A stretch of 64,000 nucleotides of DNA from positions 186,001 to 250,000 of the forward strand of contig JAIXWF010000019.1 in NCBI GenBank assembly GCA_027482185.1, given 5' to 3'. Within the stretch, counting starts at the first letter, position 1. Every line of letters begins with the position of its first letter. Position numbers and translations under genes: made by a program. Source of the DNA: Opitutaceae bacterium (GTDB lineage Bacteria > Verrucomicrobiota > Verrucomicrobiia > Opitutales > Opitutaceae). The notes below the pieces were generated by a model. That model saw only the letters and a program-made list of their open reading frames with translations. It had not been told where the DNA came from and made no database searches. Of this stretch, positions 17,936-26,081 are shown one piece after another.

Positions 17936-18211
17936 TTAGATTTCCTTGCGGGTCATACCGCCGTGCGCCTTGAAGATGCGCGTCGGCGCGAACTCGCCCA
18001 GCTTGTGACCGACCATGTTCTCGGTGACGTACACCGCGATGAAGGCCTTGCCATTGTGAACGCTGAACGTGTGGCCGACGAAGTCGGGCGTGATCGTCGA
18101 GCGGCGGGACCAAGTCTGGATGGGCTTCTTGGTGCCGGCCTTCACGGCCTTCTCGATTTTCTCGAGCAGGTGGTAGTCGACGAAGAAACCTTTTTTGATG
18201 GAACGTGCCAT
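17936..18211 (-). CDS. rpsS: 30S ribosomal protein S19 (uS19)
   Basis: A 91-residue protein starting [21 protein letters not shown] with the uS19 signature [41 protein letters not shown] region. It contacts S13 in the 30S head. Length is normal. Confidence 0.98.
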   Translation of the reverse strand: MARSIKKGFFVDYHLLEKIEKAVKAGTKKPIQTWSRRSTITPDFVGHTFSVHNGKAFIAVYVTENMVGHKLGEFAPTRIFKAHGGMTRKEI

Positions 18212-18229
18212 GATGCGGGAGGGGCGGGA

Positions 18230-19096
18230 TTACTTCTGACCGCGCGGCTTGCGGCCGTTGTGGTGGACGATGATCTGCGCGTTCGAGGGTTTCGAACGGC
18301 GGCGGGTCGGGAAGCCCTTCGCGAGCTGGCCCCACGGGGAGACAAGCTGCTGACGGCCGCCGCCACCCTTGGATTTGCCTTGGCCGCCACCGTTGGGGTG
18401 GTCGACCGGGTTCATCGCCATACCGCGGACGGTCGGGCGGATGCCGAGCCAACGGCTGCGGCCGGCCTTGCCGAGGGACTGGAGGCTGTGGTCGCCGTTG
18501 CCGACCTCGCCGATCGTGGCGCGGCACTTCGGATTGACGAAGCGCAGTTCGCCCGAGGGCATCTTGAGGGTGGCCTGGCCGTTCTCGACGGCCACGAGTT
18601 CGAGGCCGGCGCCGGCGGCGCGGGCGATCTGGGCGCCGCGGCCGGGGACGAGCTCGACGCAGTGCAGGCGCGTGGACGGCGGGATGATCTCGAGCGGGAA
18701 GTTGTTCCCGACGTTGAAATCATTCGTCGTCGCCTTGTTGGAGGCGAAGATGGTGTCGCCGACCTTCAGGCCCTTGGGCGCGAGGATGTACGCTTTGGTG
18801 CCGTTGTTGTAGCTCAGGAGCGCGATGTTGGCGGTACGATTGGGATCGTACTCGAGCGCCTGGACCTTGGCGGGCTGGTCGAGCAGCGCGCGCTTGAAGT
18901 CGATGATGCGGTACAACTGCTTGTGGCCGCCGCCGCGGTGACGCGACGTGACGCGGCCGTAGACATTGCGGCCGCCGGTCTTGTGCTTGGGCTCGGTCAG
19001 GGCGCGCTCCGGGCGCTTCTTGGTGAGGCCCTCGGGCTGGTTCAGCTGCGTGAAGCGGCCGGCAGCGGTGAGCGGACGAAAACTTTTGATAGCCAT
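18230..19096 (-). CDS. rplB: 50S ribosomal protein L2 (uL2)
   Basis: A 288-residue protein beginning MAIKSFRPLTAAGRFTQLN. The C-terminal segment has the essential GMAMNPVDHPNGGGQGKSKGG loop; the conserved His of MNPVDHP lies close to the peptidyl-transferase centre. It follows rplW by 33 bases. Confidence 0.98.
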   Translation of the reverse strand: MAIKSFRPLTAAGRFTQLNQPEGLTKKRPERALTEPKHKTGGRNVYGRVTSRHRGGGHKQLYRIIDFKRALLDQPAKVQALEYDPNRTANIALLSYNNGTKAYILAPKGLKVGDTIFASNKATTNDFNVGNNFPLEIIPPSTRLHCVELVPGRGAQIARAAGAGLELVAVENGQATLKMPSGELRFVNPKCRATIGEVGNGDHSLQSLGKAGRSRWLGIRPTVRGMAMNPVDHPNGGGQGKSKGGGGRQQLVSPWGQLAKGFPTRRRSKPSNAQIIVHHNGRKPRGQK

Positions 19097-19129
19097 TTGG
19101 GATGATCTCCGGATTTGGGCGAGCGCGCG

Positions 19130-19411
19130 TTAGACGAGCTCGATCTTGTCGCCGGCCTTGAGCGTAACGATGGCCTTTTTGTAGTCGGAACCGACGCTGG
19201 GACGGCCCTGACGGCTCTTCTTGTTCTTGCCGCGGTAGATCTGGGTGTTCACCCGGCGCACCGTGACTTTGAAGGTCTGTTCGACGGCCTCGGCAATCTG
19301 GTGCTTGTTGGCGTGCTTGAAGACTTCGAACGTGTATTGGCCGAGCTCGGACGAAAGCTTGTTGGACTTTTCCGAGAGGCGGACGAGTTTGAGGACTTTG
19401 TCGGCTTGCAT
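19130..19411 (-). CDS. rplW: 50S ribosomal protein L23 (uL23)
   Basis: A 93-residue protein from ATG 19411, whose A is shared with the last base of the rplD stop (TAATG), indicating coupling. The motifs SEKSNKLSSELGQYTFEVFKHANKHQIAEAVE and VNTQIYRGKNKKSRQGR are standard uL23, the main docking site for trigger factor and SRP at the tunnel exit. Confidence 0.97.
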   Translation of the reverse strand: MQADKVLKLVRLSEKSNKLSSELGQYTFEVFKHANKHQIAEAVEQTFKVTVRRVNTQIYRGKNKKSRQGRPSVGSDYKKAIVTLKAGDKIELV

Positions 19412-20046
19412 TAGTTTTTGCCTCCGTTGACGCGGGCGAGGATCGTGTCGAGCGCCTTGGTGCTGACGATGATCTTGGCGTACTGGGCCAGATCGAGGGT
19501 ATTGAGCTTCGCGGCTTCCTGGAGGGAAACGCGCTCGATGTTGCGCGAGGCGCGGGCCGTCTCGGCGGCGAAGGGGGCGTCGACGAGCAGCACGCGGCCC
19601 TTGGGAGCGATGCGGCCGACGATCTCGCTGATGGCCTTGGTCTTCGTGACCTTGGTGTCGAACTGCTCGATGACGGCGAGTTCGCCGGCGGTCGCGCGAT
19701 CGAACAGCGCGCGGCTGAACGCGAGCTGCTTCACCTGGGCGTTGATCTTCTTCGAGTAGTCGCGGGGCTTCGGGCCGAAGACCACGCCGCCGCCGACCCA
19801 AAGGGGCGAGCGGATGGAACCGGCGCGGGCGCGACCGGTTCCCTTCTGGCGCCACGGCTTCTTGCCGCCGCCGCGGACTTCGCCGCGGGTCTTGGTGGAG
19901 TGCGTGCCTTGGCGATTGTTCGCATTGATGGCGACGATCACTTCCTTGACCGCCTGGAGGCCCTTGTCGCCTTCGAAGGTCGGGAGGGTGGCAAAGTCCT
20001 TCTCGGAACTGGTTTTGCCGTCGGAGCTGAATACGGTGAGTTTCAT
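19411..20046 (-). CDS. rplD: 50S ribosomal protein L4 (uL4)
   Basis: A 211-residue protein with the L4 tunnel loop RGGGKKPWRQKGTGRARAGSIRSPLWVGGGVVFGPKPRDYSKKI. In E. coli L4 also represses the S10 operon by binding its leader. Here a structured spacer upstream of rplC, rather than a leader upstream of rpsJ, is the more obvious candidate for such control. Confidence 0.98.
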   Translation of the reverse strand: MKLTVFSSDGKTSSEKDFATLPTFEGDKGLQAVKEVIVAINANNRQGTHSTKTRGEVRGGGKKPWRQKGTGRARAGSIRSPLWVGGGVVFGPKPRDYSKKINAQVKQLAFSRALFDRATAGELAVIEQFDTKVTKTKAISEIVGRIAPKGRVLLVDAPFAAETARASRNIERVSLQEAAKLNTLDLAQYAKIIVSTKALDTILARVNGGKN

Positions 20047-20060
20047 GTCGGTGCGTCTCC

Positions 20061-20768
20061 TTATTTCTTGGCGGCGGGCTTGGCGGCGGCCTTGTCGGCC
20101 TTGGCCGGAGCGGCGGGCGCGGCGGGCAGCGCGCGCTGGCCCTTGATCGCAGTGCGGACGATGACGTCGTCGCCGTTGGCACCGGGGATGGCGCCCTTGA
20201 CGAGGAGGAGGTTCTTTTCCGCGATGACCTTGACGATGCGGAGATTCTGGACCGTGCGCTTCTCGGCACCCATGTGACCGGGCATCGCCTGATTCTTCCA
20301 GGAGCGGCCAGGGGTCTGGCGCATGCCGATCGAACCGATGCGGCGGTGGAACATCGAACCGTGGGAGGCGGGACCGCCGGCAACCCGGAAGCGTTTCACC
20401 ACGCCTTGGAAGCCCTTGCCTTTGGTGACGCCGATGACGTCGACCAACTGGCCCTCGGTGAAGGAGGTGGCATTGACGACGTCGCCGACCTTGAGGGTCG
20501 GGGCGGCGGCAAGGCGGACCTCGGCGAGCACGCGGGGGGCGGCGTCGAGATTCGCCTTCTTGGCGTGGGCGAGCTCGGCCGCGGAGGTGTTCTTGGACTT
20601 CTTCTGCGAGAAGCCGATCTGGACGGCGTTGTAGCCGTCGGATTCAACGGTCTTGACCTGGACCACAGCGCAGGGTCCGGCTTCGACCACGGTGACGGGT
20701 ACGAGCACGTTCTGTGCATCGTAGACCTGCGTCATGCCGAGTTTCTTACCTAAAATTTCGGAGATCAT
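20061..20768 (-). CDS. rplC: 50S ribosomal protein L3 (uL3)
   Basis: A 235-residue protein from ATG 20768 with the L3 signature FRVAGGPASHGSMFHRRIGSIGMRQTPGRSWKNQAMPGHMG region, including the Gln that PrmB methylates in other bacteria. A Lys/Ala-rich tail (about 20 residues) extends past the usual end. It is preceded by a 148-base structured spacer after rpsJ. Confidence 0.98.
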   Translation of the reverse strand: MISEILGKKLGMTQVYDAQNVLVPVTVVEAGPCAVVQVKTVESDGYNAVQIGFSQKKSKNTSAAELAHAKKANLDAAPRVLAEVRLAAAPTLKVGDVVNATSFTEGQLVDVIGVTKGKGFQGVVKRFRVAGGPASHGSMFHRRIGSIGMRQTPGRSWKNQAMPGHMGAEKRTVQNLRIVKVIAEKNLLLVKGAIPGANGDDVIVRTAIKGQRALPAAPAAPAKADKAAAKPAAKK

Positions 20769-20778
20769 AGGCTAAGCG

Positions 20779-20852
20779 GTAGGTGGATAGTTTTCCGTTT
20801 GACGGACCTACTTTAGCGGGGGTCTGGCGGTCCCACGGGGCGGGACACAGAC
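20779..20852 (-). promoter_or_regulatory. Structured spacer between rpsJ and rplC (possible mRNA leader element)
   Basis: Two stem-loops are visible in the 148-base spacer. The first pairs 20779-20784 with 20806-20811 (6 bp) and encloses a second short stem (20795-20798 with 20802-20805). The other pairs 20822-20826 with 20848-20852 and 20830-20834 with 20842-20846. The rest of the cluster is packed with short spacers, so a long structured one before rplC/rplD suggests regulation, perhaps by L4 or another ribosomal protein. There is no T-tract. Function is inferred. Confidence 0.4.
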
Positions 20853-20916
20853 AACTGCTAACTGTAGAGTGATGGAATCCGGGTGCGGATTTCGTGGATA
20901 CGAGGTGGGACTGAAC

Positions 20917-21225
20917 TCAGACGTTGATAGTGATATCGACGCCGGAAGGGAGATTGAGCTTCTTGAGCTCGTCGACCGTCTGCGCCGTCGGCTCGATGAT
21001 ATCGATCAGGCGCTTGTGGGTGCGGGTTTCGAACTGCTCCATCGACTTCTTGTCGACGTGCGGGGAGCGGTTGACGGACAGCTTTTCGATGCGGGTCGGG
21101 AGCGGGATGGGGCCGGAAACCCGGGCGCCGGAGCGCTTGGCGGTTTCGACGATGTCCTGCGCCGACTGGTCGATGACCCGGTAGTCGAAGCCCTGGAGTT
21201 TGATGCGAATTCGTTGGCCTTTCAT
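20917..21225 (-). CDS. rpsJ: 30S ribosomal protein S10 (uS10)
   Basis: A 102-residue protein from ATG 21225 ([20 protein letters not shown]). It contains [40 protein letters not shown]10 also acts as NusE in antitermination. It comes 20 bases after fusA, with no tuf gene between them. Confidence 0.98.
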   Translation of the reverse strand: MKGQRIRIKLQGFDYRVIDQSAQDIVETAKRSGARVSGPIPLPTRIEKLSVNRSPHVDKKSMEQFETRTHKRLIDIIEPTAQTVDELKKLNLPSGVDITINV

Positions 21226-21245
21226 GGCGAAAAAAGAACGGAGGT

Positions 21246-23441
21246 TTAGGTGCGCGCCGGCGCCTTGGAGGAGGTTTCGACGATCTTCGCGAGGAGCGAA
21301 TTGGGGACTTGTTCGAAGTGCGACGGCGTGATGCCGGCACTGGCGCGGCCCTTGGAGAGCGAGCGGATGTCGGTGACGTAGCCGAAGAGCATTTCGAGCG
21401 GGACGAACGCGTTGATGATGCACGCGCCGGCCTTGTTCTCCATGCCCTGGATCTGGCCGCGGCGACGGTTGATGTCGCCCATGAGATCGCCCTGGTACTC
21501 TTCCGGGGTGGTGACCTCGACGCCCATGATCGGCTCGAGCAGGATCGGGTTCGCCTTCTTCATCGCTTCCTTGAAGCCGAAGATGCCGGCCATCTTGAAC
21601 GCGAGCTCGGAGGAGTCGACCTCGTGGAAGGAACCGTCGATGATGCGGACCTTGACGTCGACGACCGGGTAGCCGGCGACAACGCCGTTGTTGCAGCCTT
21701 CCATGATGCCATCAGTCGCCGGCTTGATGAATTCCTTCGGAATCGCACCGCCGACGATCTCGTTGATGACCTCGATGCCCTTGCCCTTTTCATTGGGCTC
21801 GAGCTTGACCACCACGTGACCGTACTGGCCCTTGCCGCCGGACTGGCGGATGAATTTGCCTTCGGCCTCGGCCGGTTTGGTGACGGTTTCGCGATAGGCG
21901 ATCTGCGGCTTGCCGGCCGTCGCCTCGACCTTGAACTCGCGCTTCATGCGATCGCGGATGATGTCGAGGTGGAGCTCGCCCATGCCGGCGAGGATCGTCT
22001 GGCCGGTGTCTTGGTCGGTCTTGACGCGGAGCGTCGGATCCTCGGCCACAAGGCGCTGGAGCGCCGTGGACATCTTTTCCTGGTCGCCCTTGGAATTCGG
22101 CTCGATGGACATCGAGATGACGGGTTCCGGGAAGGACGGCGGCTCAAGGCGGATATCGAAATCCTCGTCGCACAGCGTGTCGCCCGTGATCACGTCCTTG
22201 ACGCCGACGACCGCACAGATGTCGCCGGAGTAGGCGAGTTCGATTTCCTCGCGCTCAATCGCGCGCATCAGCACGAGACGCGAAATGCGCTCGGAGCGGC
22301 GGGTACGGGGATTGTAAACCGACATACCCTTCGGGAGCTTGCCGGTGTAGACGCGGAAGAAAACAAGTCGGCCGACGAAGGGATCGTTCCAAAGCTTGAA
22401 GGCCAAGCCGGCCATCTTCGCCTTGTCGTCGACGACTGCGGCCACTTCCTTGCCGTCGCTGTCCTGGCCGATCATCGGCGGAACATCGATCGGGTTCGGG
22501 AGGTAGTTGACAACGCAGTCGAGCAGGCGCTGGACACCCTTCTTCTTGAACGCGGAGCCGGGGACGACGCCCGTGAACTTGAGGGAAATCGTGGCCTTCC
22601 GGACGGCGAGCATCAGTTCATCGACCGTGATTTCTTCGCCGCCGAGATACTTTTCGGCGATGACGTCGTCGAAGTCCGAAACCGCCTCGATCAACTTGTC
22701 GCGGTACTCCTTGGCCTGGTCGGCCATTTCCGCCGGGATCGGCATGGTCTGCGGATTCAGTCCCAGCTGGTCGTTCGGGTCGGTGTCGAAGCTGTAAGCG
22801 ACATTCTGCACCAGATCGATGAGCCCGGTGAAGTTTTCCTCTTTGCCGATCGGCAGGAAAATCGGGTGCGCGTTGGCCTTGAGCTTCTCGCGCATTTCGG
22901 AGACGGCGCGGAAGAAGTCGGCGCCGGTACGGTCCATCTTGTTGATGAACGCGATGCGCGGAACTTTGTACTTGTTGGCTTGGCGCCAGACCGTCTCGGA
23001 CTGGGGCTGCACGCCGGCGACGGCGCAGAAGACGGCGACGGCGCCGTCCAGCACGCGCAGGGAGCGCTCGACTTCGGCGGTGAAGTCGACGTGACCGGGA
23101 GTATCAATAATGTTGATGCGCTGCTTGATGCCCTTCCAGGGGCCCCAGGAAGCGTTCCAAGCGCAGGAAATGGCGGCCGCGGTGATGGTGATGCCGCGCT
23201 CGCGTTCCTGCTCCATCCAGTCGGTCACGGTCGTACCCTCGTGGACTTCGCCCATCTTGTGGACGGCGCCGGAGTAGAAGAGAATGCGCTCGGTCGTCGT
23301 GGTCTTGCCGGCATCGATGTGCGCGGCGATGCCGATATTGCGCGTCCATTCCAACGGGAAAGGACGATCCTTGGCATTCACCGGCGAGATCTTCGCCTTG
23401 TCGGTGACAACCGTGATGTTGATGGGAGCGGCAGCGGACAT
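21246..23441 (-). CDS. fusA: Translation elongation factor G
   Basis: A 731-residue GTPase that drives tRNA-mRNA translocation. G1 is [16 protein letters not shown]3 DTPGHVDFT and G4 NKMDRTGAD; domain IV contains [12 protein letters not shown]. The N-terminus has about 24 residues before the usual [10 protein letters not shown] start. The segment between [10 protein letters not shown] and INIIDTPGH has a few extra residues ([14 protein letters not shown]). Both features explain the length above the usual 690-700. It lies between rpsG and rpsJ. Confidence 0.98.
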   Translation of the reverse strand: MSAAAPINITVVTDKAKISPVNAKDRPFPLEWTRNIGIAAHIDAGKTTTTERILFYSGAVHKMGEVHEGTTVTDWMEQERERGITITAAAISCAWNASWGPWKGIKQRINIIDTPGHVDFTAEVERSLRVLDGAVAVFCAVAGVQPQSETVWRQANKYKVPRIAFINKMDRTGADFFRAVSEMREKLKANAHPIFLPIGKEENFTGLIDLVQNVAYSFDTDPNDQLGLNPQTMPIPAEMADQAKEYRDKLIEAVSDFDDVIAEKYLGGEEITVDELMLAVRKATISLKFTGVVPGSAFKKKGVQRLLDCVVNYLPNPIDVPPMIGQDSDGKEVAAVVDDKAKMAGLAFKLWNDPFVGRLVFFRVYTGKLPKGMSVYNPRTRRSERISRLVLMRAIEREEIELAYSGDICAVVGVKDVITGDTLCDEDFDIRLEPPSFPEPVISMSIEPNSKGDQEKMSTALQRLVAEDPTLRVKTDQDTGQTILAGMGELHLDIIRDRMKREFKVEATAGKPQIAYRETVTKPAEAEGKFIRQSGGKGQYGHVVVKLEPNEKGKGIEVINEIVGGAIPKEFIKPATDGIMEGCNNGVVAGYPVVDVKVRIIDGSFHEVDSSELAFKMAGIFGFKEAMKKANPILLEPIMGVEVTTPEEYQGDLMGDINRRRGQIQGMENKAGACIINAFVPLEMLFGYVTDIRSLSKGRASAGITPSHFEQVPNSLLAKIVETSSKAPART

Positions 23442-23460
23442 GAGCAGGAGGCGGATCGGG

Positions 23461-23934
23461 TTACCAGCGCAGGTGGGCGAAGGCGCGATTGGCCTGGGCC
23501 ATCTTGTGGGTGTCTTCCTTCTTCTTCACGACGGACCCGGTGTTGTTGTATGCGTCGATGATCTCGGCGGCGAGGGCGTCCTTCATGCGCATGCCTTTGC
23601 GGCCGGCGGCGGCGTCAACGATCCAGCGCAGCGCAAGCGACTCCTGGCGCTCGAACGAAATTTCCACGGGCACTTGGTAGGTGGCGCCGCCGACGCGGCG
23701 GCTCTTCACCTCGAGGCGCGGACGCGCGTTCTCGAGTGCACCGAGCATGAGATCGACCGGATCACCCTTTTCGAGCTTCTCGGAGACCTTCTCGAAGGCG
23801 CCGTAAACAATGCGCTGGGCAATGTTCTTCTTGCCGCTCTTCATGATGACATTGACGAGGTGCGCAACCAACGGGCTGTTGTAGCGGGCGTCCGGGACGG
23901 TCTGGCGTTTCTCAGCTCTGTGACGACGTGACAT
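23461..23934 (-). CDS. rpsG: 30S ribosomal protein S7 (uS7)
   Basis: A 157-residue protein starting [23 protein letters not shown] with the S7 motif [19 protein letters not shown]. It organises the 16S 3' domain. Canonical position between rpsL and fusA. Confidence 0.98.
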   Translation of the reverse strand: MSRRHRAEKRQTVPDARYNSPLVAHLVNVIMKSGKKNIAQRIVYGAFEKVSEKLEKGDPVDLMLGALENARPRLEVKSRRVGGATYQVPVEISFERQESLALRWIVDAAAGRKGMRMKDALAAEIIDAYNNTGSVVKKKEDTHKMAQANRAFAHLRW

Positions 23935-23961
23935 GGCGAAATCGGATTGGAAAACGTTGGC

Positions 23962-24342
23962 TTACTTGGCGGCCTTCGGGCGCTTGACGCCGTACTTGGA
24001 GCGGGAACGGCGGCGCTTTTCGACGCCGGTGGCATCGAGGGTGCCGCGGACAATGTGGTAACGGACGCCGGGCAAGTCCTTCACGCGGCCGCCGCGGACG
24101 AGCACGATCGAGTGCTCCTGCAGGTTGTGGCCTTCGTCCGGGATGTAGGAGATGACTTCGTTGCCGTTCGTGAGGCGAACCTTCGCGACCTTACGGATGG
24201 CGGAGTTCGGCTTCTTGGGGGTGCGGGTCATGACCTGCACGCACACGCCGCGGCGGAACGGGTTGCCGTCCAAAGCCGGGGATTTCGACTTGGCGGTCAC
24301 CTTGCGGCGGCCTTTGCGCACGAGTTGGTTGATGGTCGGCAT
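23962..24342 (-). CDS. rpsL: 30S ribosomal protein S12 (uS12)
   Basis: A 126-residue protein starting [20 protein letters not shown]. Decoding-centre loops [19 protein letters not shown] and [17 protein letters not shown] are intact; Lys in PKKPNS (streptomycin site) is wild type. It is the first gene of the ribosomal cluster, so the promoter should lie directly upstream. Confidence 0.98.
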   Translation of the reverse strand: MPTINQLVRKGRRKVTAKSKSPALDGNPFRRGVCVQVMTRTPKKPNSAIRKVAKVRLTNGNEVISYIPDEGHNLQEHSIVLVRGGRVKDLPGVRYHIVRGTLDATGVEKRRRSRSKYGVKRPKAAK

Positions 24343-24387
24343 ACGAGAATGAGAAACTTGCGAGTGGAAAGTGACGAAAAGGGGACG

Positions 24388-24415
24388 ACGCTACTTTGCG
24401 CGCAAAGCTCGGCAA
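24388..24415 (-). promoter_or_regulatory. Candidate promoter for the ribosomal cluster with palindromic spacer
   Basis: On the minus strand a TTGCCG (-35-like, 24410-24415) and a TAGCGT (-10-like, 24388-24393) are 16 bases apart and about 45 bases upstream of the rpsL ATG. The spacer is almost filled by a perfect 14-base palindrome, CTTTGCGCGCAAAG (24394-24407), which could be an operator. Assignment rests only on motif and position. Confidence 0.45.
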
Positions 24416-24441
24416 GAACTTTTTGGCGAAAAGTGGCGATT

Positions 24442-24476
24442 CCCGCGAATCGTCCGCGGCGGGACGGATTCGCGGG
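24442..24476. repeat. Perfect 10-base inverted repeat upstream of rpsL promoter
   Basis: The arms CCCGCGAATC (24442-24451) and GATTCGCGGG (24467-24476) are exact inverted copies. A further 4-base pairing (GTCC/GGAC) lies inside. It lacks a T-tract. It could be a protein-binding site upstream of the rpsL promoter or a second stem-loop after the ftsZ terminator. Confidence 0.5.
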
Positions 24477-24575
24477 AGTGAAAACGGACTGCGGTGGCGC
24501 CGCAGCCGCGGGACTCCGACGAGACGAAAAAGCGCAGACTGAAAGTCGTCGTGCCGCGGACAAGCCGATTTTTCC

Positions 24576-24607
24576 AAAAAAAACGCCCGCTCCGAAGAGC
24601 GGGCGTT
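24576..24607 (-). terminator. Rho-independent terminator downstream of ftsZ
   Basis: Read on the minus strand, a perfect 10-base stem (24598-24607 with 24582-24591) with a 6-base loop is followed by a run of eight T. It ends the dcw transcript about 165 bases beyond the ftsZ stop and insulates the ribosomal cluster. Confidence 0.9.
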
Positions 24608-24616
24608 AAACCGACC

Positions 24617-24734
24617 GGAGCTAGGCTCAACAGTCGATTTGTGGCGGGAGGACCTGCAGGAGACGGGGAGCGCGTACGAATGACAAGGGAAAATTGCTCG
24701 CCCCGCTCATCGGTCACAAACTCGCCTGGGCTCC
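24617..24734 (-). ncRNA. Rod-like inverted-repeat region between ftsZ and its terminator (candidate RNA element)
   Basis: About 118 bases whose ends pair: 24617-24621 plus 24623-24626 with 24724-24727 plus 24730-24734, then 24638-24643 with 24715-24720. An inner CGGGG/CCCCG pair (24664-24668 with 24701-24705) can form, or the competing pair 24644-24648 with 24702-24706. The whole forms an interrupted rod followed within 10 bases by the terminator stem. The 428-base stretch from 24343 to 24770 has no supportable gene; this element, the terminator, the 10-base repeat and the rpsL promoter are what it holds. It could be a 3' UTR element of ftsZ or a small RNA. I recall that a motif named ftsZ-DE has been described near ftsZ genes but cannot confirm identity. 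Confidence 0.35.
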
Positions 24735-24770
24735 TTACGGCGGTTCTCGCCAGAGGGAGGCGCCGCCGGT

Positions 24771-26069
24771 TCAGAGCGCGATTCGGATACCCTTGCGCAG
24801 GTAGGTCGGAACATCGAGATCCTGGCCGTCGAAGAGGTTGCGATCGGTCTTCTCAAAGTGCCCGCGCGTTTCGACCTCACCGAAACCAAATTCCTCCTGT
24901 GCACTCGGGATCGTCGAAGATTTGCCATCACTCCCGGCGCGAGCAGCAACGGCAGCTTCGGCTGTCTTGCGCACCCCGGCCGATTCCACCGGGGCGGCAG
25001 CGGCGGGCTCCTGCGGCGAAACCGCGGCGCCAACAGGAACGCGGCCCCGGGCGGGGCTGGCGGCGGGGCGCCGGGCGGGTACGCCGCGACCGCCGATGTC
25101 GCTGGTGCCGACGACGCAGACCTCGACCTTGCCGGCCAAGTCTTCGTCGATGACCGCGCCCATGATGATGTGGGAATCGCGGCCGAACTGGTCCGTGATC
25201 GCCGTCATCAGTTCGTTAACCTTCGGCAACGTGAGATCGGCGCCGCCGATGATGTTCACGAGCAAGCGATCCGCCCGCCGGGCAAACTCAGGGGTATGCA
25301 AAAGCGGGCACAACTTGAGGCTGGCCACGGCATCGCCGACGGCATTCTCCCCTTCCCCGGATCCCAGCCCGAAGAGGGTCTTGCCGCCGCGCTGGTGGAA
25401 GGCTTGGCGCAGAGTCGCGAAGTCGAGGTTGATGAGGCCGGTCTTGAACAGCATCGACCAGATCGACTTCACGCCGCGCCCGATCCACTCGTCGGCGCGG
25501 GAAAACGAATCCAGAACGCTCTCGTTCTCGGCCCCGGCCTGCAAGAGGACGTCGTTGGGCAGCGGGATGACGGCGTCGCAGGACTGACGCAGGGCGCGGA
25601 GCCCTTCCTCGGCCTGTTTGAGCCGGCGTCCGCCTTCGAAGGAAAACGGCATCGTCACAAATGCGATCACGAGCGCGCCGGTCTCCGCCGCGATCTCGGC
25701 CACAACAGGCGAGGCGCCGCTGCCGGTGCCGCCGCCCATACCGGTGACGAGGAAAACCAAGTCGCAGTCCTTCACCACGCCGGCGATCTTTTCGCGGTCG
25801 GCTTCGGCCGCCTCACGGCCGAGGTCGGGATCGCCGCCGGCGCCAAGACCGCGCGTGACCCCCATGCCGATCAAGACTTTGTCCTGCACGGGAGAACTCG
25901 AGAGCGCCTGGTAGTCGGTGTTGATGACCGCCAGTTGGAGCCGCTCGAGATTTTCCATCTTGAGGCGATCGACGGCGTTGGAGCCGGCGCCGCCGACACC
26001 GACGAGTTTGATCGCGATATTGCGGTCGGTGAGCAGACCGTGTTCGAGGGGAAGTTCGTTGAGATTCAT
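24771..26069 (-). CDS. ftsZ: Cell division protein FtsZ
   Basis: A 432-residue tubulin-like GTPase that builds the Z-ring. GTP-binding signature GGGTGSG is at 112-118. A flexible Ala/Pro-rich linker (about 335-405) precedes a C-terminal peptide LDVPTYLRKG that fits the FtsA-binding tail. The T7 synergy loop, NxDxxD in nearly all FtsZ, reads N214-L-D216-F-A-T219, so the second Asp is Thr (codon ACT at 25413-25415). In E. coli this Asp (D212) is needed for GTP hydrolysis. It is the last gene of the dcw cluster, 12 bases after ftsA. Confidence 0.97.
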   Translation of the reverse strand: MNLNELPLEHGLLTDRNIAIKLVGVGGAGSNAVDRLKMENLERLQLAVINTDYQALSSSPVQDKVLIGMGVTRGLGAGGDPDLGREAAEADREKIAGVVKDCDLVFLVTGMGGGTGSGASPVVAEIAAETGALVIAFVTMPFSFEGGRRLKQAEEGLRALRQSCDAVIPLPNDVLLQAGAENESVLDSFSRADEWIGRGVKSIWSMLFKTGLINLDFATLRQAFHQRGGKTLFGLGSGEGENAVGDAVASLKLCPLLHTPEFARRADRLLVNIIGGADLTLPKVNELMTAITDQFGRDSHIIMGAVIDEDLAGKVEVCVVGTSDIGGRGVPARRPAASPARGRVPVGAAVSPQEPAAAAPVESAGVRKTAEAAVAARAGSDGKSSTIPSAQEEFGFGEVETRGHFEKTDRNLFDGQDLDVPTYLRKGIRIAL

Positions 26070-26081
26070 GCGGGGCCGGGC

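Noticed and set aside
21309-23561. Plus-strand 750-codon frame opposite fusA
   Set aside because: Complete mirror of EF-G coding sequence; no family motif.
24394-24407. CTTTGCGCGCAAAG as a LexA-type SOS box
   Set aside because: Spacing and core do not match known SOS boxes, and no SOS gene is nearby.
24617-24734. Rod-like region as an SRP RNA or tRNA gene
   Set aside because: It lacks the conserved SRP apical loop (GGAAG with the AGCA side) and any cloverleaf or T-loop sequence.
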